Counted from the first letter of the stretch, positions 54,483 through 63,710 are shown. The stretch: 64,000 bases of DNA from Terriglobia bacterium (GCA_020073485.1 JAIQFB010000010.1:186001-250000); one strand, 5' to 3'. A program made the numbers and translations. Notes: generated by a model not told the origin, from the sequence alone.

Positions 54483-56147
54483 TTGTCTAAACCTTCTCTG
54501 TTAGCAATCCCCCTGGGCGGACTGGGCGAGTTCGGCATGAACATGCTGGTGCTTCGCTCAGGCGACGACATGATCCTGATCGATGCCGGGATGATGTTTC
54601 CCGAGGTGGAACTTCTCGGCGTGGACATCGTCATTCCGGACATCACCTATCTCAAGCAGAACCGGCAGCATCTGCGGGCCATCCTGCTGACCCACGGACA
54701 CGAGGATCACATCGGCGCGCTGCCTTACATCTTGCGCGATCTGAACGCGCCGATCTACGGCACGCGCTTCACGCTCGCGCTGGTTCACAAGCGTCTCGAA
54801 GAACACGGCCTGCTCGACAAGACCGACCTGCGCGAAGTGATTCCCGGGCGCAAACTGGAGGTAGGCCCGTTCGAGGTCGAGTTCATCAGCGTCACGCACA
54901 GCACGATTGACTGCGTCGCCCTTGCGATCCGCACTCCGGTCGGCATCGTGATTCATACCGGCGATTTCAAGATCGACCAGACACCCATCGACGGCCAGCC
55001 ATTCGATTTCCATGCGTTTGCGCGGTACGGCCACGAAGGCGTCCTGGCGCTATTCAGCGACAGCACGAATGTCGAGCGCCCGGGCTACACGCCTTCGGAG
55101 CGCACAGTTCGCCCGCGCATCGAAGAGCTGACGCGCGCGGCCACGCGCAAGGTAATCATTTCGTGCTTCGCCTCGTCGATTCCGCGCATCCAGACCATCG
55201 TGAATATCGCAGCGGCCACGGGCCGCAAGGTCGCGTTCATCGGCCGCAGCATGGTGGACAACGTCGAAATCGCGCACGGCATGAACCGGCTCACGATTCC
55301 CGACGGTCTGATCGTACGCTCGCAGGACATCGGTTCGTTTCCTCCCGAAAAACTCGTCGTTCTCGTTGCCGGCAGCCAGGCCGAGCCCATGTCTTCGCTT
55401 TCCCGCGTGGCTGTGGACAATCACCGCCTGCTGACGCTCGACGAGCGCGATACGGTGATCCTCTCGGCGCGCATTATTCCCGGAAACGAAAAAGCGATTT
55501 TCCGCATGCTGGACCACATGTTCCGCAAGCGCGCCCTGATTTATTATGATAACGACGGCGGCACGATCCATGTTTCCGGCCACGCCAGCCAGGAAGAGCA
55601 AAAGCTGCTGCTGAATCTGGTGCGGCCGCGCTTCTTCATCCCCGTGCACGGCGAATACCGGCAACTTTTCCGCCATGCCGCGCTCGCGCATACTGTCGGT
55701 TCGGTCTCGGAAGAAATTTTGCTGATCGAGGACGGCCAGACGATCGAATTCACCGAGGATGCCGCGTACCGCCGCGAGCCGGTGACCGCGGGGCGCATCT
55801 GCGTCGATTCCGGATCGCTCGAAGAGATCGAGGAATTCGTCATCCGTGACCGCAAACATCTTTCCGAGGACGGCGTGGTCGTTCCGATCATCGCCATCGA
55901 CAAACACACGGGGCAAATCGAATCCACGCCCGAAATCGTGACGCGCGGCTTTTTGCCATCGGACAACGGCATTGAGTTGCTGGCCGGCGCCCGTGAAGTC
56001 ATCCTGCGCACGTTCGAGGGGTCCAACGCCGAGGAAAAGACCGACTGGAGCGTTATCAAGGAAAAAATCCGCGTGGACCTGCGGCGCTATCTCAAGAAGC
56101 AGACATCTAAGCGCCCGTTGATTCTTCCCGTCATTCTTGAACTGTGA
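54483..56147 (+). CDS. rnj: Ribonuclease J
   Basis: A 554-residue MBL/beta-CASP nuclease that acts as a 5'-3' exoribonuclease and endonuclease in RNA decay and maturation. 'IPLGGLGEFGMNM' opens the fold. The metal motif is 'LTHGHEDHIGALPY', with further His and Asp in 'SVTHSTIDCVALAI' and 'HTGDFKIDQTPIDG'. The beta-CASP region carries 'ISCFASSIPRIQTIVNIAAATGRK', given in part. 'IPVHGEYRQLFRHAALA' is the late His. A C-terminal domain follows (about 450-554). Start TTG 54483 with GTGAG upstream. It is followed 9 bases later by the GNAT gene. Confidence 0.95.
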   Translation: MSKPSLLAIPLGGLGEFGMNMLVLRSGDDMILIDAGMMFPEVELLGVDIVIPDITYLKQNRQHLRAILLTHGHEDHIGALPYILRDLNAPIYGTRFTLALVHKRLEEHGLLDKTDLREVIPGRKLEVGPFEVEFISVTHSTIDCVALAIRTPVGIVIHTGDFKIDQTPIDGQPFDFHAFARYGHEGVLALFSDSTNVERPGYTPSERTVRPRIEELTRAATRKVIISCFASSIPRIQTIVNIAAATGRKVAFIGRSMVDNVEIAHGMNRLTIPDGLIVRSQDIGSFPPEKLVVLVAGSQAEPMSSLSRVAVDNHRLLTLDERDTVILSARIIPGNEKAIFRMLDHMFRKRALIYYDNDGGTIHVSGHASQEEQKLLLNLVRPRFFIPVHGEYRQLFRHAALAHTVGSVSEEILLIEDGQTIEFTEDAAYRREPVTAGRICVDSGSLEEIEEFVIRDRKHLSEDGVVVPIIAIDKHTGQIESTPEIVTRGFLPSDNGIELLAGAREVILRTFEGSNAEEKTDWSVIKEKIRVDLRRYLKKQTSKRPLILPVILEL

Positions 56148-56156
56148 GCCTCGAGC

Positions 56157-56630
56157 GTGGAGTCTTCCGCATTTCGCCTCCGCCCCTACCAGCCGTCCGA
56201 TTTTGAGACCCTGCTTCGCATCGATCAGGCATGTTTTCCGCGGGGAATCGCTTACGGCCGCCAGGAGATGAAATATTATTTGCGGTCCGAAGGGGCGCGC
56301 TGCCTGATCGCGGAAGCCGATGGACAGATGGCCGGATTTATTCTCATCGAGCAATCCGCTGAATTCGCCCACATCATTACCCTGGACGTTCTCGAGACGT
56401 ATCGCCGCCGGAGCATCGGCTCCGCCCTGCTTGAGGCCGCCGAGAAAGCCGCCACCCAGCAGGGCGCGCCGCGCATGGTTCTGGAAACCGCAACAACCAA
56501 CAAACCCGCGATTGCGTTATGGAAAAAGCATGGCTATCGTGAAATTGTAACAATCGCGGATTACTATGGCCCCGGTCTGGACGCCTACGAAATGCACAAA
56601 ACGCTTCGCCATTCTCCGGAGGGCAATTGA
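56157..56630 (+). CDS. GNAT acetyltransferase, RimI-like
   Basis: A 157-residue N-acetyltransferase. 'RLRPYQPSDFETLLRIDQACFP' is the N-terminal motif of RimI-type enzymes that acetylate ribosomal protein S18. The acetyl-CoA site is 'LDVLETYRRRSIGSALLEAAE', close to R/QxxGxG/A. 'ATTNKPAIALWKKHGYREIVTIADYYGPGLDAYEM' ends the domain. It may modify another protein. The start is GTG 56157. Its stop overlaps the uppP TTG start (TTGA). Confidence 0.88.
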   Translation: MESSAFRLRPYQPSDFETLLRIDQACFPRGIAYGRQEMKYYLRSEGARCLIAEADGQMAGFILIEQSAEFAHIITLDVLETYRRRSIGSALLEAAEKAATQQGAPRMVLETATTNKPAIALWKKHGYREIVTIADYYGPGLDAYEMHKTLRHSPEGN

Positions 56631-57520
56631 ACGACTATCTACTATCCTTGATTCTGGGAGTTGTGGAAGGTCTTACGGAATTTCTTCCCGTCAGCTCGAC
56701 CGCGCACCTGCGCATCGCTGAAGCCTTGATGAATATCAGCTTGTCGAGCGGCTATTGGAAAATGTATTCCATCGTCATTCAGTTGGGCGCCATTGCGTGC
56801 CTGCCAATATATTTCCGTGAGCGCATCGCGAAATTCCTCTCCACGTTTCCCCAGGGCGAGCGCGGCGACCGCACGGTCCTTACTCATCCCCTGAGCCTCA
56901 CATGCATCGCCTTCGTGGTCACGGCCATTCCCGCATTCTTGCTTACGAAAATCATCGGCAAGCATCTCGAGAGCCTGGAAATCATGGGCATGGCGCTGCT
57001 GGCCGGCGGAATCGCCATGTGGGTGATTGACGCGATGAACGCCAAGGCCGAAGCCGCGGGTCCCGGCTCGCCCACCGGCCGAATTCGCGTCTGGCACATG
57101 GAGGACATGAGCCTGGGACAAGCCATCTGGATCGGCGCGTGTCAGATTCTATCGGCCGTATTCCCGGGAACTTCGCGTTCGATGTCCACGATTGGCGCGG
57201 GGCAGTTGGCCGGAATGTCGCGCGCTTCGGCGCTGGAATTTTCGTTTTTTCTCTCGATTCCCACGATGGTAGTGGCCACGTGCTACGACCTGCTGAAATC
57301 GCTCGTGGGAAAATCCGAAAATCCCATCGGCGTATCGCAGATCGATGCGCATGGCTGGATCGTCCTGGCCATCGGTTTCGTGGTCTCGTTCATCGTGGCC
57401 TACGGTTCGGTGGCGTGGTTCATGGCCTACGTAAGGAAACGCGGATTCGCGCCATTCGCGATTTATCGGATCATTGTGGGGATTGCGGTGCTGGCATGGA
57501 TATCGAAATTGGGCGGCTAG
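56627..57520 (+). CDS. uppP: Undecaprenyl-diphosphatase (BacA/UppP)
   Basis: A 297-residue membrane enzyme that dephosphorylates undecaprenyl-diphosphate to recycle the lipid carrier of cell-wall synthesis. It confers bacitracin resistance when overproduced. The two family motifs are 'GLTEFLPVSSTAHL' (about residues 14-27) and 'FPGTSRSMSTIGAGQLAGMSRASALEFSF' (about 175-203, shown in part). About eight helices. The start is TTG 56627, overlapping the GNAT stop. It closes the rnj-GNAT-uppP cluster. Confidence 0.95.
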   Translation: MNDYLLSLILGVVEGLTEFLPVSSTAHLRIAEALMNISLSSGYWKMYSIVIQLGAIACLPIYFRERIAKFLSTFPQGERGDRTVLTHPLSLTCIAFVVTAIPAFLLTKIIGKHLESLEIMGMALLAGGIAMWVIDAMNAKAEAAGPGSPTGRIRVWHMEDMSLGQAIWIGACQILSAVFPGTSRSMSTIGAGQLAGMSRASALEFSFFLSIPTMVVATCYDLLKSLVGKSENPIGVSQIDAHGWIVLAIGFVVSFIVAYGSVAWFMAYVRKRGFAPFAIYRIIVGIAVLAWISKLGG

Positions 57521-57592
57521 TTCACCGAATGTCTTTTCCCTCTGTTTCCCTTTTTTGTCTGAAGTGATTCTCGCCGAGGAATGTGGACACTC

Positions 57593-58021
57593 TCAACCAA
57601 AAAACAATCGGAGTGCTCGCTGAACCAGATTCCCTTCAACTTTCGCCGATAAATCCAGGGGAAGCGAAGGGAGTGATTTTAGGAAGGTTCCGGACACATC
57701 GCTCAGTACTGCGAAATCGTTGTTGATGCGCACAAGATAAATCTGAAAATCGTCTGGCTGGCAGTTCGAACAGAAAGGCAAATCCATTAAGTAGCGTTTG
57801 CCAAGAATTAGGTAAATGACATCCCAGAGCAATGGCAGGTCCCAAGACGGGTAGCAATGCGGCTCGAACTCCTTGTGATAAAGATTGCCCCATGCCGGGC
57901 TACCGCACACAATGCATACGTCTGGGAGCGAGGCGCCGCGTAGAAGGACCAACCTGCCGGATAGGTCCGTATAAGCGTTCCCAACAGGACCGACTCGCAG
58001 TGCAAACGGGATGTTCCTCAA
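57593..58021 (-). CDS. Hypothetical protein with two CxxC pairs
   Basis: A 142-residue protein I do not recognise. Two cysteine pairs (CIVCGSP near residue 36 and CSNCQPD near 83) could bind one zinc. Between them is a hydrophobic stretch 'LLWDVIYLILGKRYLMDL', possibly a membrane or amphipathic helix. The C-terminal part is 'FQIYLVRINNDFAVLSDVSG'. The pattern recalls small acidobacterial proteins with 'C..CG' ribbons and a membrane span. It is AT-richer than uppP and the hydrolase around it, so it may be acquired. The start is uncertain. Confidence 0.5.
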   Translation of the reverse strand: MRNIPFALRVGPVGNAYTDLSGRLVLLRGASLPDVCIVCGSPAWGNLYHKEFEPHCYPSWDLPLLWDVIYLILGKRYLMDLPFCSNCQPDDFQIYLVRINNDFAVLSDVSGTFLKSLPSLPLDLSAKVEGNLVQRALRLFFG

Positions 58022-58098
58022 AAAACGCTACCTCGTAATACGGGCTGCACACCTAATCCGCAGCCAACGCCCAATCACCTTTGAGCCATAACTCACCG

Positions 58099-59709
58099 TT
58101 ACTGAGTCTTCGTCACAATCTTCACAAACTCATCATTCGTCCCGACGTGCCCGTGAATGGGGACGTGCTGCGAGACGTCCAGCTTCAGCTTCAGCATGTT
58201 CTGATAAAGCGTTTTCATGGCCGATGTAACAGCGGGGGGCTGCGCACCCGGGTCCGGCGGCGAGTACAAATCCGCGTTGATCAGGATCTTCTCTTTTGGC
58301 AGGTAGGCCATCAACATATCCTGGCTGTGATTCCCTTCTCTATAGGAAGGATCGCCCAAGTCGTAGGCCAGGTCCTGCACGTGCATGATTTCCATCATGC
58401 GCACGCCGTCGGTCACCGTGTATTTTCCTTCGCCCCGCGTGTCGCCGCCCACCGTGTCAATCGGCGCGGGTCGGCGGCTGATCATGTACATCGGGCTGTA
58501 GACCGCCATGCGGTCCGGCTGCAATTCCCTGGGAGCGGGATAAAACATGATGTCGAGGTAATACTGTTTGTTGGATTCGTGCGTGATGATCGTGGTGCCC
58601 TGCGAAAGATACGTGCGCAGGCCCCCGGCGTGATCCATGTGGTGATGCGTGTTCACCAGGTAGCGGATCTGCATGTTCGGAACCAGACGGTTCACTTCGT
58701 CGATTACCGCCAGCGATCTCGCCTCGTTATTCGGCGCTTCGACCACGGCGACGAAGTCGCTGAATTCGACCAGCACGCTATTGTGCGTTCCTCCGCCCAG
58801 CAGCCACACGCCGTCGGCGAGTTTCTGGCTCTCGACCTTCACCGGCGCCGGTACCGCAGTGCGCACCGCTTCCGGAACCGGCATCGTGTTTACCGGCACG
58901 TCGGCCTTCACATCGGTTACGTTGAGTTCGTAGTAGTTGTGCGCAGGGTTCAGCCTCGGATCTCCCTGGTGCACATGGATCAGCCCGGGAAACATTACCC
59001 CGCCGAAATTCTTGTACATCGTGTAGCGCATTTCGTAGTCCATGTCGCCGTAGACAGGATTGGGGTACCAGGTGTCAACGAGTTCGACCAGATTCTGGTC
59101 GTTGATCGTGCCGTTAACTTTGTATTTCCCCATGGTGAACGAGACGATGGTCACCTTGCGGCCGTAGTGCGAGAGTCCAAAGTCCGAAGGGCCCACGATG
59201 GGCAGCGTGATCGCGGTCGCGTCCGATGCACCCAGCGCCGCCTTCAGGAATCCGTGCGGGGTCAGCACGATTTCCAGCTGCCGCAGATCGGAGTACGGCA
59301 CGCCGTCCAAATACATCCGCGTCAGGGGCACCGCCTTATCTCCCTGCATGTCCCACGCGTACTTGCCGCTCAATATGGAAGTGACGTGTTGCTCCGGCAT
59401 AGGCGTCCGACCCAGCGTCGGATATTTTCCTTGCCGGCGCGTGTAATCCTCGCGCGACCACTTCGCGTTGTAATCAATCGCGCGCGTATAGTCGGTCACC
59501 TCATAGTGCGGCCAGTCTTCGGCAAGCCCGTAGGTCTGTCCGATCTGGGAGAACCAACCGTTGGCGGAATACTGCAGGGTCTTCAAGTTGGTCGCGCCCA
59601 TGGTTTTGGCAGATGCCTCCAGCGCTTTCCGGGCATCCACGGCCTGCGCGGACGCGGTTCCCGCGGCCAGCCCTAACAATCCAACCAGAATCAGAAGTCG
59701 TCGCAGCAT
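58099..59709 (-). CDS. Exported MBL-fold metallohydrolase with N-terminal extension
   Basis: A 536-residue protein. A signal peptide (1-23, 'LLILVGLLGLAAGTASAQA') leads to a long N-terminal domain (about 30-280) of unknown role with 'YSANGWFSQIGQTYGLAEDWP'. The MBL domain (about 285-536) has 'LVNTHHHMDHAGGLRTYL', giving the HxHxDH site, then 'NHSQDMLMAYLPKEKILINADLY' with the later His and Asp. 'VPIHGHVGTN' gives the last His. It is a class-B-fold hydrolase in the periplasm with unknown substrate. Two MBL proteins in one window are not related closely (the other has HxHxEH). Confidence 0.83.
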   Translation of the reverse strand: MLRRLLILVGLLGLAAGTASAQAVDARKALEASAKTMGATNLKTLQYSANGWFSQIGQTYGLAEDWPHYEVTDYTRAIDYNAKWSREDYTRRQGKYPTLGRTPMPEQHVTSILSGKYAWDMQGDKAVPLTRMYLDGVPYSDLRQLEIVLTPHGFLKAALGASDATAITLPIVGPSDFGLSHYGRKVTIVSFTMGKYKVNGTINDQNLVELVDTWYPNPVYGDMDYEMRYTMYKNFGGVMFPGLIHVHQGDPRLNPAHNYYELNVTDVKADVPVNTMPVPEAVRTAVPAPVKVESQKLADGVWLLGGGTHNSVLVEFSDFVAVVEAPNNEARSLAVIDEVNRLVPNMQIRYLVNTHHHMDHAGGLRTYLSQGTTIITHESNKQYYLDIMFYPAPRELQPDRMAVYSPMYMISRRPAPIDTVGGDTRGEGKYTVTDGVRMMEIMHVQDLAYDLGDPSYREGNHSQDMLMAYLPKEKILINADLYSPPDPGAQPPAVTSAMKTLYQNMLKLKLDVSQHVPIHGHVGTNDEFVKIVTKTQ

Positions 59710-60023
59710 ACGTTTCCCTCGCTCTTAAAAAATCGAAGCAGGCGCCAATTGCCATGGAGTTTCGGTTTGTCGTGCGGAACGCAGACCCTTATACACCCGC
59801 TGCCCCTTCCGACTGAACCAAATTGTTCTTCCCGCCCGATCCTCGAGCCGAGTGGTCTCCGGCCTTTTCCATCGCCTGGCTGAAAAGGCACGGCTTCCCG
59901 GCTTTGGCGGAATGCTGCGATGCGTATGGTGAGCCTTCGGTTGCGGTTTGCGCACAGGCTCATTAACCTTTGCGCGATCAGGGAACCGAGCCCTCGCGAT
60001 CCGCGCGATAATTGAAATCACTC
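59710..60023. other. Intergenic region between divergent MBL and membrane-protein genes
   Basis: About 314 bases without a gene I can support. It should carry the promoters for both flanking genes. No clear boxes or conserved element were seen. Confidence 0.4.
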
Positions 60024-61514
60024 ATGCTGATCTTCACCCTCACCGTTTTCCTGGGCGCACTCCTTCTATTTCAAGTCGAACTGATTATCGGCAAGTACAT
60101 TCTTCCCTGGTTCGGCGGCGCCTCGGCCATCTGGATCACCTGCATGCTTTTCTTTCAGGCCGTGCTGCTTGCCGGCTATGCCTACGGACATGTTTTGGAT
60201 CGCGCCGGCGCGCGCGCACAGTCCCGGCTTCACCGCGTTTTTCTGTTCGTGTCCGTGCTGGTTTTGGGCGCCCAGGTTGTGCTGTGGCACTCGCCGCTTA
60301 CGCTCGATTCCAGCTGGAAGCCGGGTGCGCAAGGCAATCCAGTGATACAGATTTTCGTTCTATTGATCGTCAGCGTTGGATTTCCTTACTTCGTACTGGC
60401 CGCCACGGCCCCGCTGCTGCAAACGTGGTGGCGCAGGATTTATCCGGGGCATTCTCCCTACCGGCTGTACGCGGTGTCCAACTTCGGATCGTTTCTCGGC
60501 TTGGTCAGCTATCCGTTCGCGGTCGAGCCTTTTCTTACATTGAAGACGCAGGCTCGCATCTGGACCTGCGCCTATATTGCGTTTGCGTTGGGATGTGCTT
60601 ACTGCGCGCTGCAGGCATCAAGAGCGCAGGAACCCGGCGCCGATTCCAAACTAGAAGGAATCGCGCTGGGCGAAGTGCCGAGTCCGTCTCCAGCAGCGCC
60701 GCCATCCAGGGGTCTTCTGATTTTGTGGCTCAGCCTGGCGGCCTGCGCTTCGGCGCTTTTTCTGGGGACGACCAACCGGCTTTGCAAGAACGTCGCCGCA
60801 GTGCCGCTGCTTTGGGTCCTGCCGCTGGCGATTTATCTGCTCACGTTCACGCTGTGTTTTGAGAGCGACCATCGTTATTCCCGCAAATGGTCCCATCCTG
60901 CGTTCGCCATGGCTGTGCTTCTTGCCGTGTTCGTCCTTTCCACCGGGGCGCGGGCGAATCTGTTCGCGCAGGTGGGCATCTATGCGTTCGTGCTTTTTGC
61001 GGGCTGCATGGTTTGCCACGGGGAGCTTGCGCGGCTCAAGCCCGATCCCCGGCACCTCACTTTATTTTATTTGGTCGTAGCCGCGGGCGGCGTGGTCGGC
61101 GGCCTGTTTGTCGGACTGCTCGCGCCAGCCCTGTTCGCCGGTTATTGGGAATACCACTTCAGCCTCTGGTTCGCCGCGCTGCTGTTTATGGTCACGCTTT
61201 ACCGCGACCGGAACTCATGGCTCTACAGCACTCGCGTCAAAGCGCCGCTGGTGCTGCTGGCTGCCGCAGCACTGCTTCCCGAGTGCATGGCGCTCGCCGT
61301 CAGTTTCAAGAAATTCCTCAGCGCCCTGCCGTTTGTGGGGGCGATCCTGCTGGGGATCTACCTGGTCCAGGGCAAGCGCGGAGACGAAAACGAACGAAAC
61401 AGGAGGATCGTCACACTCGTCAGTTGTTCGATCGTTCTTCTGATTTTGGCCGTGCAATTCACGATGCTGGGCAACGCTTCGCTCGGAAAATTCACTTCCG
61501 TGCGCGATTTCTAA
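60024..61514 (+). CDS. Spermidine-synthase-like membrane protein, N-terminal part (ends at in-frame TAA)
   Basis: A 496-residue multi-pass protein with about 12 helices: 'LIFTLTVFLGALLLFQVELIIGKYILPWFGG' at the start (given in part), 'WITCMLFFQAVLLAGYAYGHVL' and so on. It is the membrane half of a family in which a 12-helix domain is fused to a spermidine-synthase-like Rossmann domain. The stop TAA (61512-61514) follows 'KFTSVRDF'. The same frame continues without another stop into the Rossmann part at 61515-62339. In intact relatives I recall Tyr after 'RDF' or 'RNF'. I start it at ATG 60024; TTG 60012 is also possible. Confidence 0.8.
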   Translation: MLIFTLTVFLGALLLFQVELIIGKYILPWFGGASAIWITCMLFFQAVLLAGYAYGHVLDRAGARAQSRLHRVFLFVSVLVLGAQVVLWHSPLTLDSSWKPGAQGNPVIQIFVLLIVSVGFPYFVLAATAPLLQTWWRRIYPGHSPYRLYAVSNFGSFLGLVSYPFAVEPFLTLKTQARIWTCAYIAFALGCAYCALQASRAQEPGADSKLEGIALGEVPSPSPAAPPSRGLLILWLSLAACASALFLGTTNRLCKNVAAVPLLWVLPLAIYLLTFTLCFESDHRYSRKWSHPAFAMAVLLAVFVLSTGARANLFAQVGIYAFVLFAGCMVCHGELARLKPDPRHLTLFYLVVAAGGVVGGLFVGLLAPALFAGYWEYHFSLWFAALLFMVTLYRDRNSWLYSTRVKAPLVLLAAAALLPECMALAVSFKKFLSALPFVGAILLGIYLVQGKRGDENERNRRIVTLVSCSIVLLILAVQFTMLGNASLGKFTSVRDF

Positions 61515-61526
61515 AGCGCCCTCACC

Positions 61527-62339
61527 GTGGACATGCAGAACGCTTCCGACCCGGATTGGCAGGCCTACGCCCTGCGGCACGGCGAAATCGTGCACGGCTA
61601 CCAATTTCTCGACGCACGCAAGCAAAGCATTCCGACTTCCTACTATGCCGAGGACGGCGGACTCGGACTCGTGCTTTCGCAACATTTGGATCCGCCCGGC
61701 GCGGGGATGCCGCCACCCGAAACTCTCCGCATCGGCTCCGTCGGGCTCGGCATCGGAACCATCGCGGCCTACGGGCGGCCGGGAGATGTTATCTGCTTTT
61801 ACGAAATCGATCCCCAAGTGGTTCGGCTGGCGAGCGACACCCGCTATTTCGACTTTCTGAAAGACTGCGCCGCGCACGTGGACATCGTCCTCGGAGATGC
61901 ACGGCTCTCGCTTGAGCGCGAATTGCAGCAGGGCGCGCCACAGAATTTCGATGTGCTGGTGATCGACGCGTTCAACGGCGATGCCATTCCCGTTCACCTG
62001 CTGACCCAGGAAGCGTTTCAGGTTTACTTGCAGCACTTGAAAAATCCCTCGGGAGTTCTGGCCGTTCATGTGACGAACACGTTTCTCGATCTTCGCCCCA
62101 TCGTCGTGGCCGCCGCCGAGCGCCTCGGACTCGCTAGTGTCGCGGTCCATGCCGATATCGACGGCCGCGTTTCGTACGCGAGCGATTGGGTTCTTGTTTC
62201 GCGCGATCAAACACGCATCGACTCGATCACGTCCCGCGCGAATCATTCCGCGAAACTTCAGGTTCCCGAGAAGAGACGCTGGACCGACGATTACAGCAAC
62301 CTCTTCCAGGCCCTGGCAACCCCTTCCGCAACTCGGTGA
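61527..62339 (+). CDS. Spermidine-synthase-like Rossmann protein, C-terminal part
   Basis: A 270-residue soluble domain in the same frame as the preceding membrane protein. 'HGEIVHGYQFLDARKQSIPTSYY', 'GLGIGTIAAYGRPGDVICFYEIDP' and 'VLVIDAFNGDAIPVHLLTQEAF' are the spermidine-synthase-like nucleotide-binding and substrate loops. The usual catalytic Asp in aminopropyl transfer is in 'IDAFNGDAIP'. The function of these fusions is unknown. If the upstream TAA is real this part needs its own start; GTG 61527 has no good ribosome-binding site, so readthrough, a sequencing error or decay are all possible. Confidence 0.75.
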   Translation: MDMQNASDPDWQAYALRHGEIVHGYQFLDARKQSIPTSYYAEDGGLGLVLSQHLDPPGAGMPPPETLRIGSVGLGIGTIAAYGRPGDVICFYEIDPQVVRLASDTRYFDFLKDCAAHVDIVLGDARLSLERELQQGAPQNFDVLVIDAFNGDAIPVHLLTQEAFQVYLQHLKNPSGVLAVHVTNTFLDLRPIVVAAAERLGLASVAVHADIDGRVSYASDWVLVSRDQTRIDSITSRANHSAKLQVPEKRRWTDDYSNLFQALATPSATR

Positions 62340-62696
62340 TCCCCAAGCGCCCGGAAGAACCGGGCAGGTCATGAGACCATGTAAAATCTGCGCCTTGCGG
62401 AAAGTTTTCACCCACTCGCGTGCCTGCGCTGACACCAGAATTCTCCCTACGCCCCAACCAGAGAAGCAGTTAAGCCAGCGCGGACCTTGGCACGCGTATT
62501 GCTCCCTCGTAGGTGTCCCCGTATCCTCCCTTGCCGCCTGAGGTTCTCAAGGCGCGCGGGGAGATCACTGTCTTCATAAGAATTGCGTTCCAAAAGCGGC
62601 CCGTAATCTCGGAAAAGCATGCACCCGAGTGCCCGCGCCCACCGGGTTTACTACGGGCTGTTTGTCATAATTTGCCAATACGGGGGATTCCATACG
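62340..62696. other. Intergenic region before the HD-GYP gene
   Basis: 357 bases with no gene I can support. A short hairpin-like stretch (CGCCCGGAAGAACCGGGC, from about 62349) follows the Rossmann gene stop. GGGGGA (62681-62686) is the ribosome-binding site of the next gene. Confidence 0.35.
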
Positions 62697-63710
62697 ATGG
62701 CGGCGACAATTCTGTTTGTAAGCCCTGACCCGTTTTACCGGGCCATGTGGGAGGGACTGCTATCGGATCAAGGCTACAAGCTTTTCACCACAGGTGGCGC
62801 CGAAGCCGCTTTCCTTGCGTGTCCCGAACTTCTCCTTGATCTGGTTGTGGTTCACATCCTGCTCCCTGCCGATCATGGATTTGAGGTTTGCCGGCGATTG
62901 AAAGCCGATCCGCGCAACCGCCTGATGCCGGTTGTATTGTTGATGGAAAGTCCCGGCGCCGAGGATTTCTCTCTGGCCCGCAAATCGGGAGCCAGCGAAG
63001 TCTGGGAACAATTTCACACGCGGGAGGAACTGCTTCTGCGCATGCGTTCCATCCTCGAACTGAAATCGGACCTGGACCAGCAAGCGGCCGAGGTGATCAT
63101 TTCGATCGCTCGAATTATCGAATCACGCAATCCTTATGCCCGCGGGCATTCGGAACGCCTTTCCAATTTTGCGGTCCGGTTCGGAAAAAGCCTCGGTTTC
63201 CGCGAGGATGATCTGGAGGTGTTGCGCCTTGCGGGACTGCTGCATGACATTGGGAATATCGCCATACCGGATGCGATTTTGTTCAAGTCCGGGCCGCTCA
63301 ACCGGGAGGATATCCGGGTGGTAGAGCGACATCCGGCCGAAGGCGAACGGATTTGCGCGCCCTTCCGGTCGTTTCGCCATGCGCTTCCCATCATTCGTTA
63401 CCACCACGAACGCATGGACGGCAGTGGATACCCGGATGGACTCAAAGGGGACCACATTCCCCTGATCGCAAAAATTTTTCAGGTCGTGGACATTTGCGAC
63501 GCTCTGACCAGCGATCGCCCGCAACGAAGGGGGCTGCCGCTGCCCGCGGCCCTAACCGTCATGTACGAAGAAGCGGAAATGGGATGGCTGGATCCGGAAT
63601 TGGTCAGCCATTTTGCTTCGCTCGTAATTGGCGCCGATCACGCCATGGCCCTCGCCAGGAGCTGCCGGTCTTTCCCGGCCCAGACCGGGCAATGGCTCAA
63701 GCATTCGTAG
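62697..63710 (+). CDS. HD-GYP phosphodiesterase with degenerate receiver domain
   Basis: A 337-residue protein. Residues 1-125 have a response-regulator fold, but the phospho-acceptor Asp is His53 ('DLVVVHILLP' where 'DLVLLDIMMP' is usual). The Thr is Met83, the acidic pair is reduced ('VSPDPF') and the Lys is lost ('WEQFHTREEL'). From about 130 an HD-GYP domain begins, with 'LLHDIGNIAIPDAIL' (His-Asp at 183-184, Asn instead of the usual Lys), 'YHHERMDGSGYPDGLKG' and 'KIFQVVDICDALTSDRP'. It would degrade cyclic di-GMP. Control by phosphorylation is unlikely. GGGGGA precedes ATG 62697. Confidence 0.93.
   Translation: MAATILFVSPDPFYRAMWEGLLSDQGYKLFTTGGAEAAFLACPELLLDLVVVHILLPADHGFEVCRRLKADPRNRLMPVVLLMESPGAEDFSLARKSGASEVWEQFHTREELLLRMRSILELKSDLDQQAAEVIISIARIIESRNPYARGHSERLSNFAVRFGKSLGFREDDLEVLRLAGLLHDIGNIAIPDAILFKSGPLNREDIRVVERHPAEGERICAPFRSFRHALPIIRYHHERMDGSGYPDGLKGDHIPLIAKIFQVVDICDALTSDRPQRRGLPLPAALTVMYEEAEMGWLDPELVSHFASLVIGADHAMALARSCRSFPAQTGQWLKHS

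Noticed and set aside
58081-59676. A 531-codon plus-strand frame opposite the MBL hydrolase.
   Set aside because: The opposite strand encodes a clear signal peptide and THHHMDH metal motif. The plus frame shows no recognisable family.
60024-62339. Reading the two halves as true spermidine synthase plus transporter.
   Set aside because: The family name is misleading. The membrane domain is not a known transporter and the Rossmann part lacks evidence of aminopropyl transfer, so neither half was counted as part of the polyamine route.
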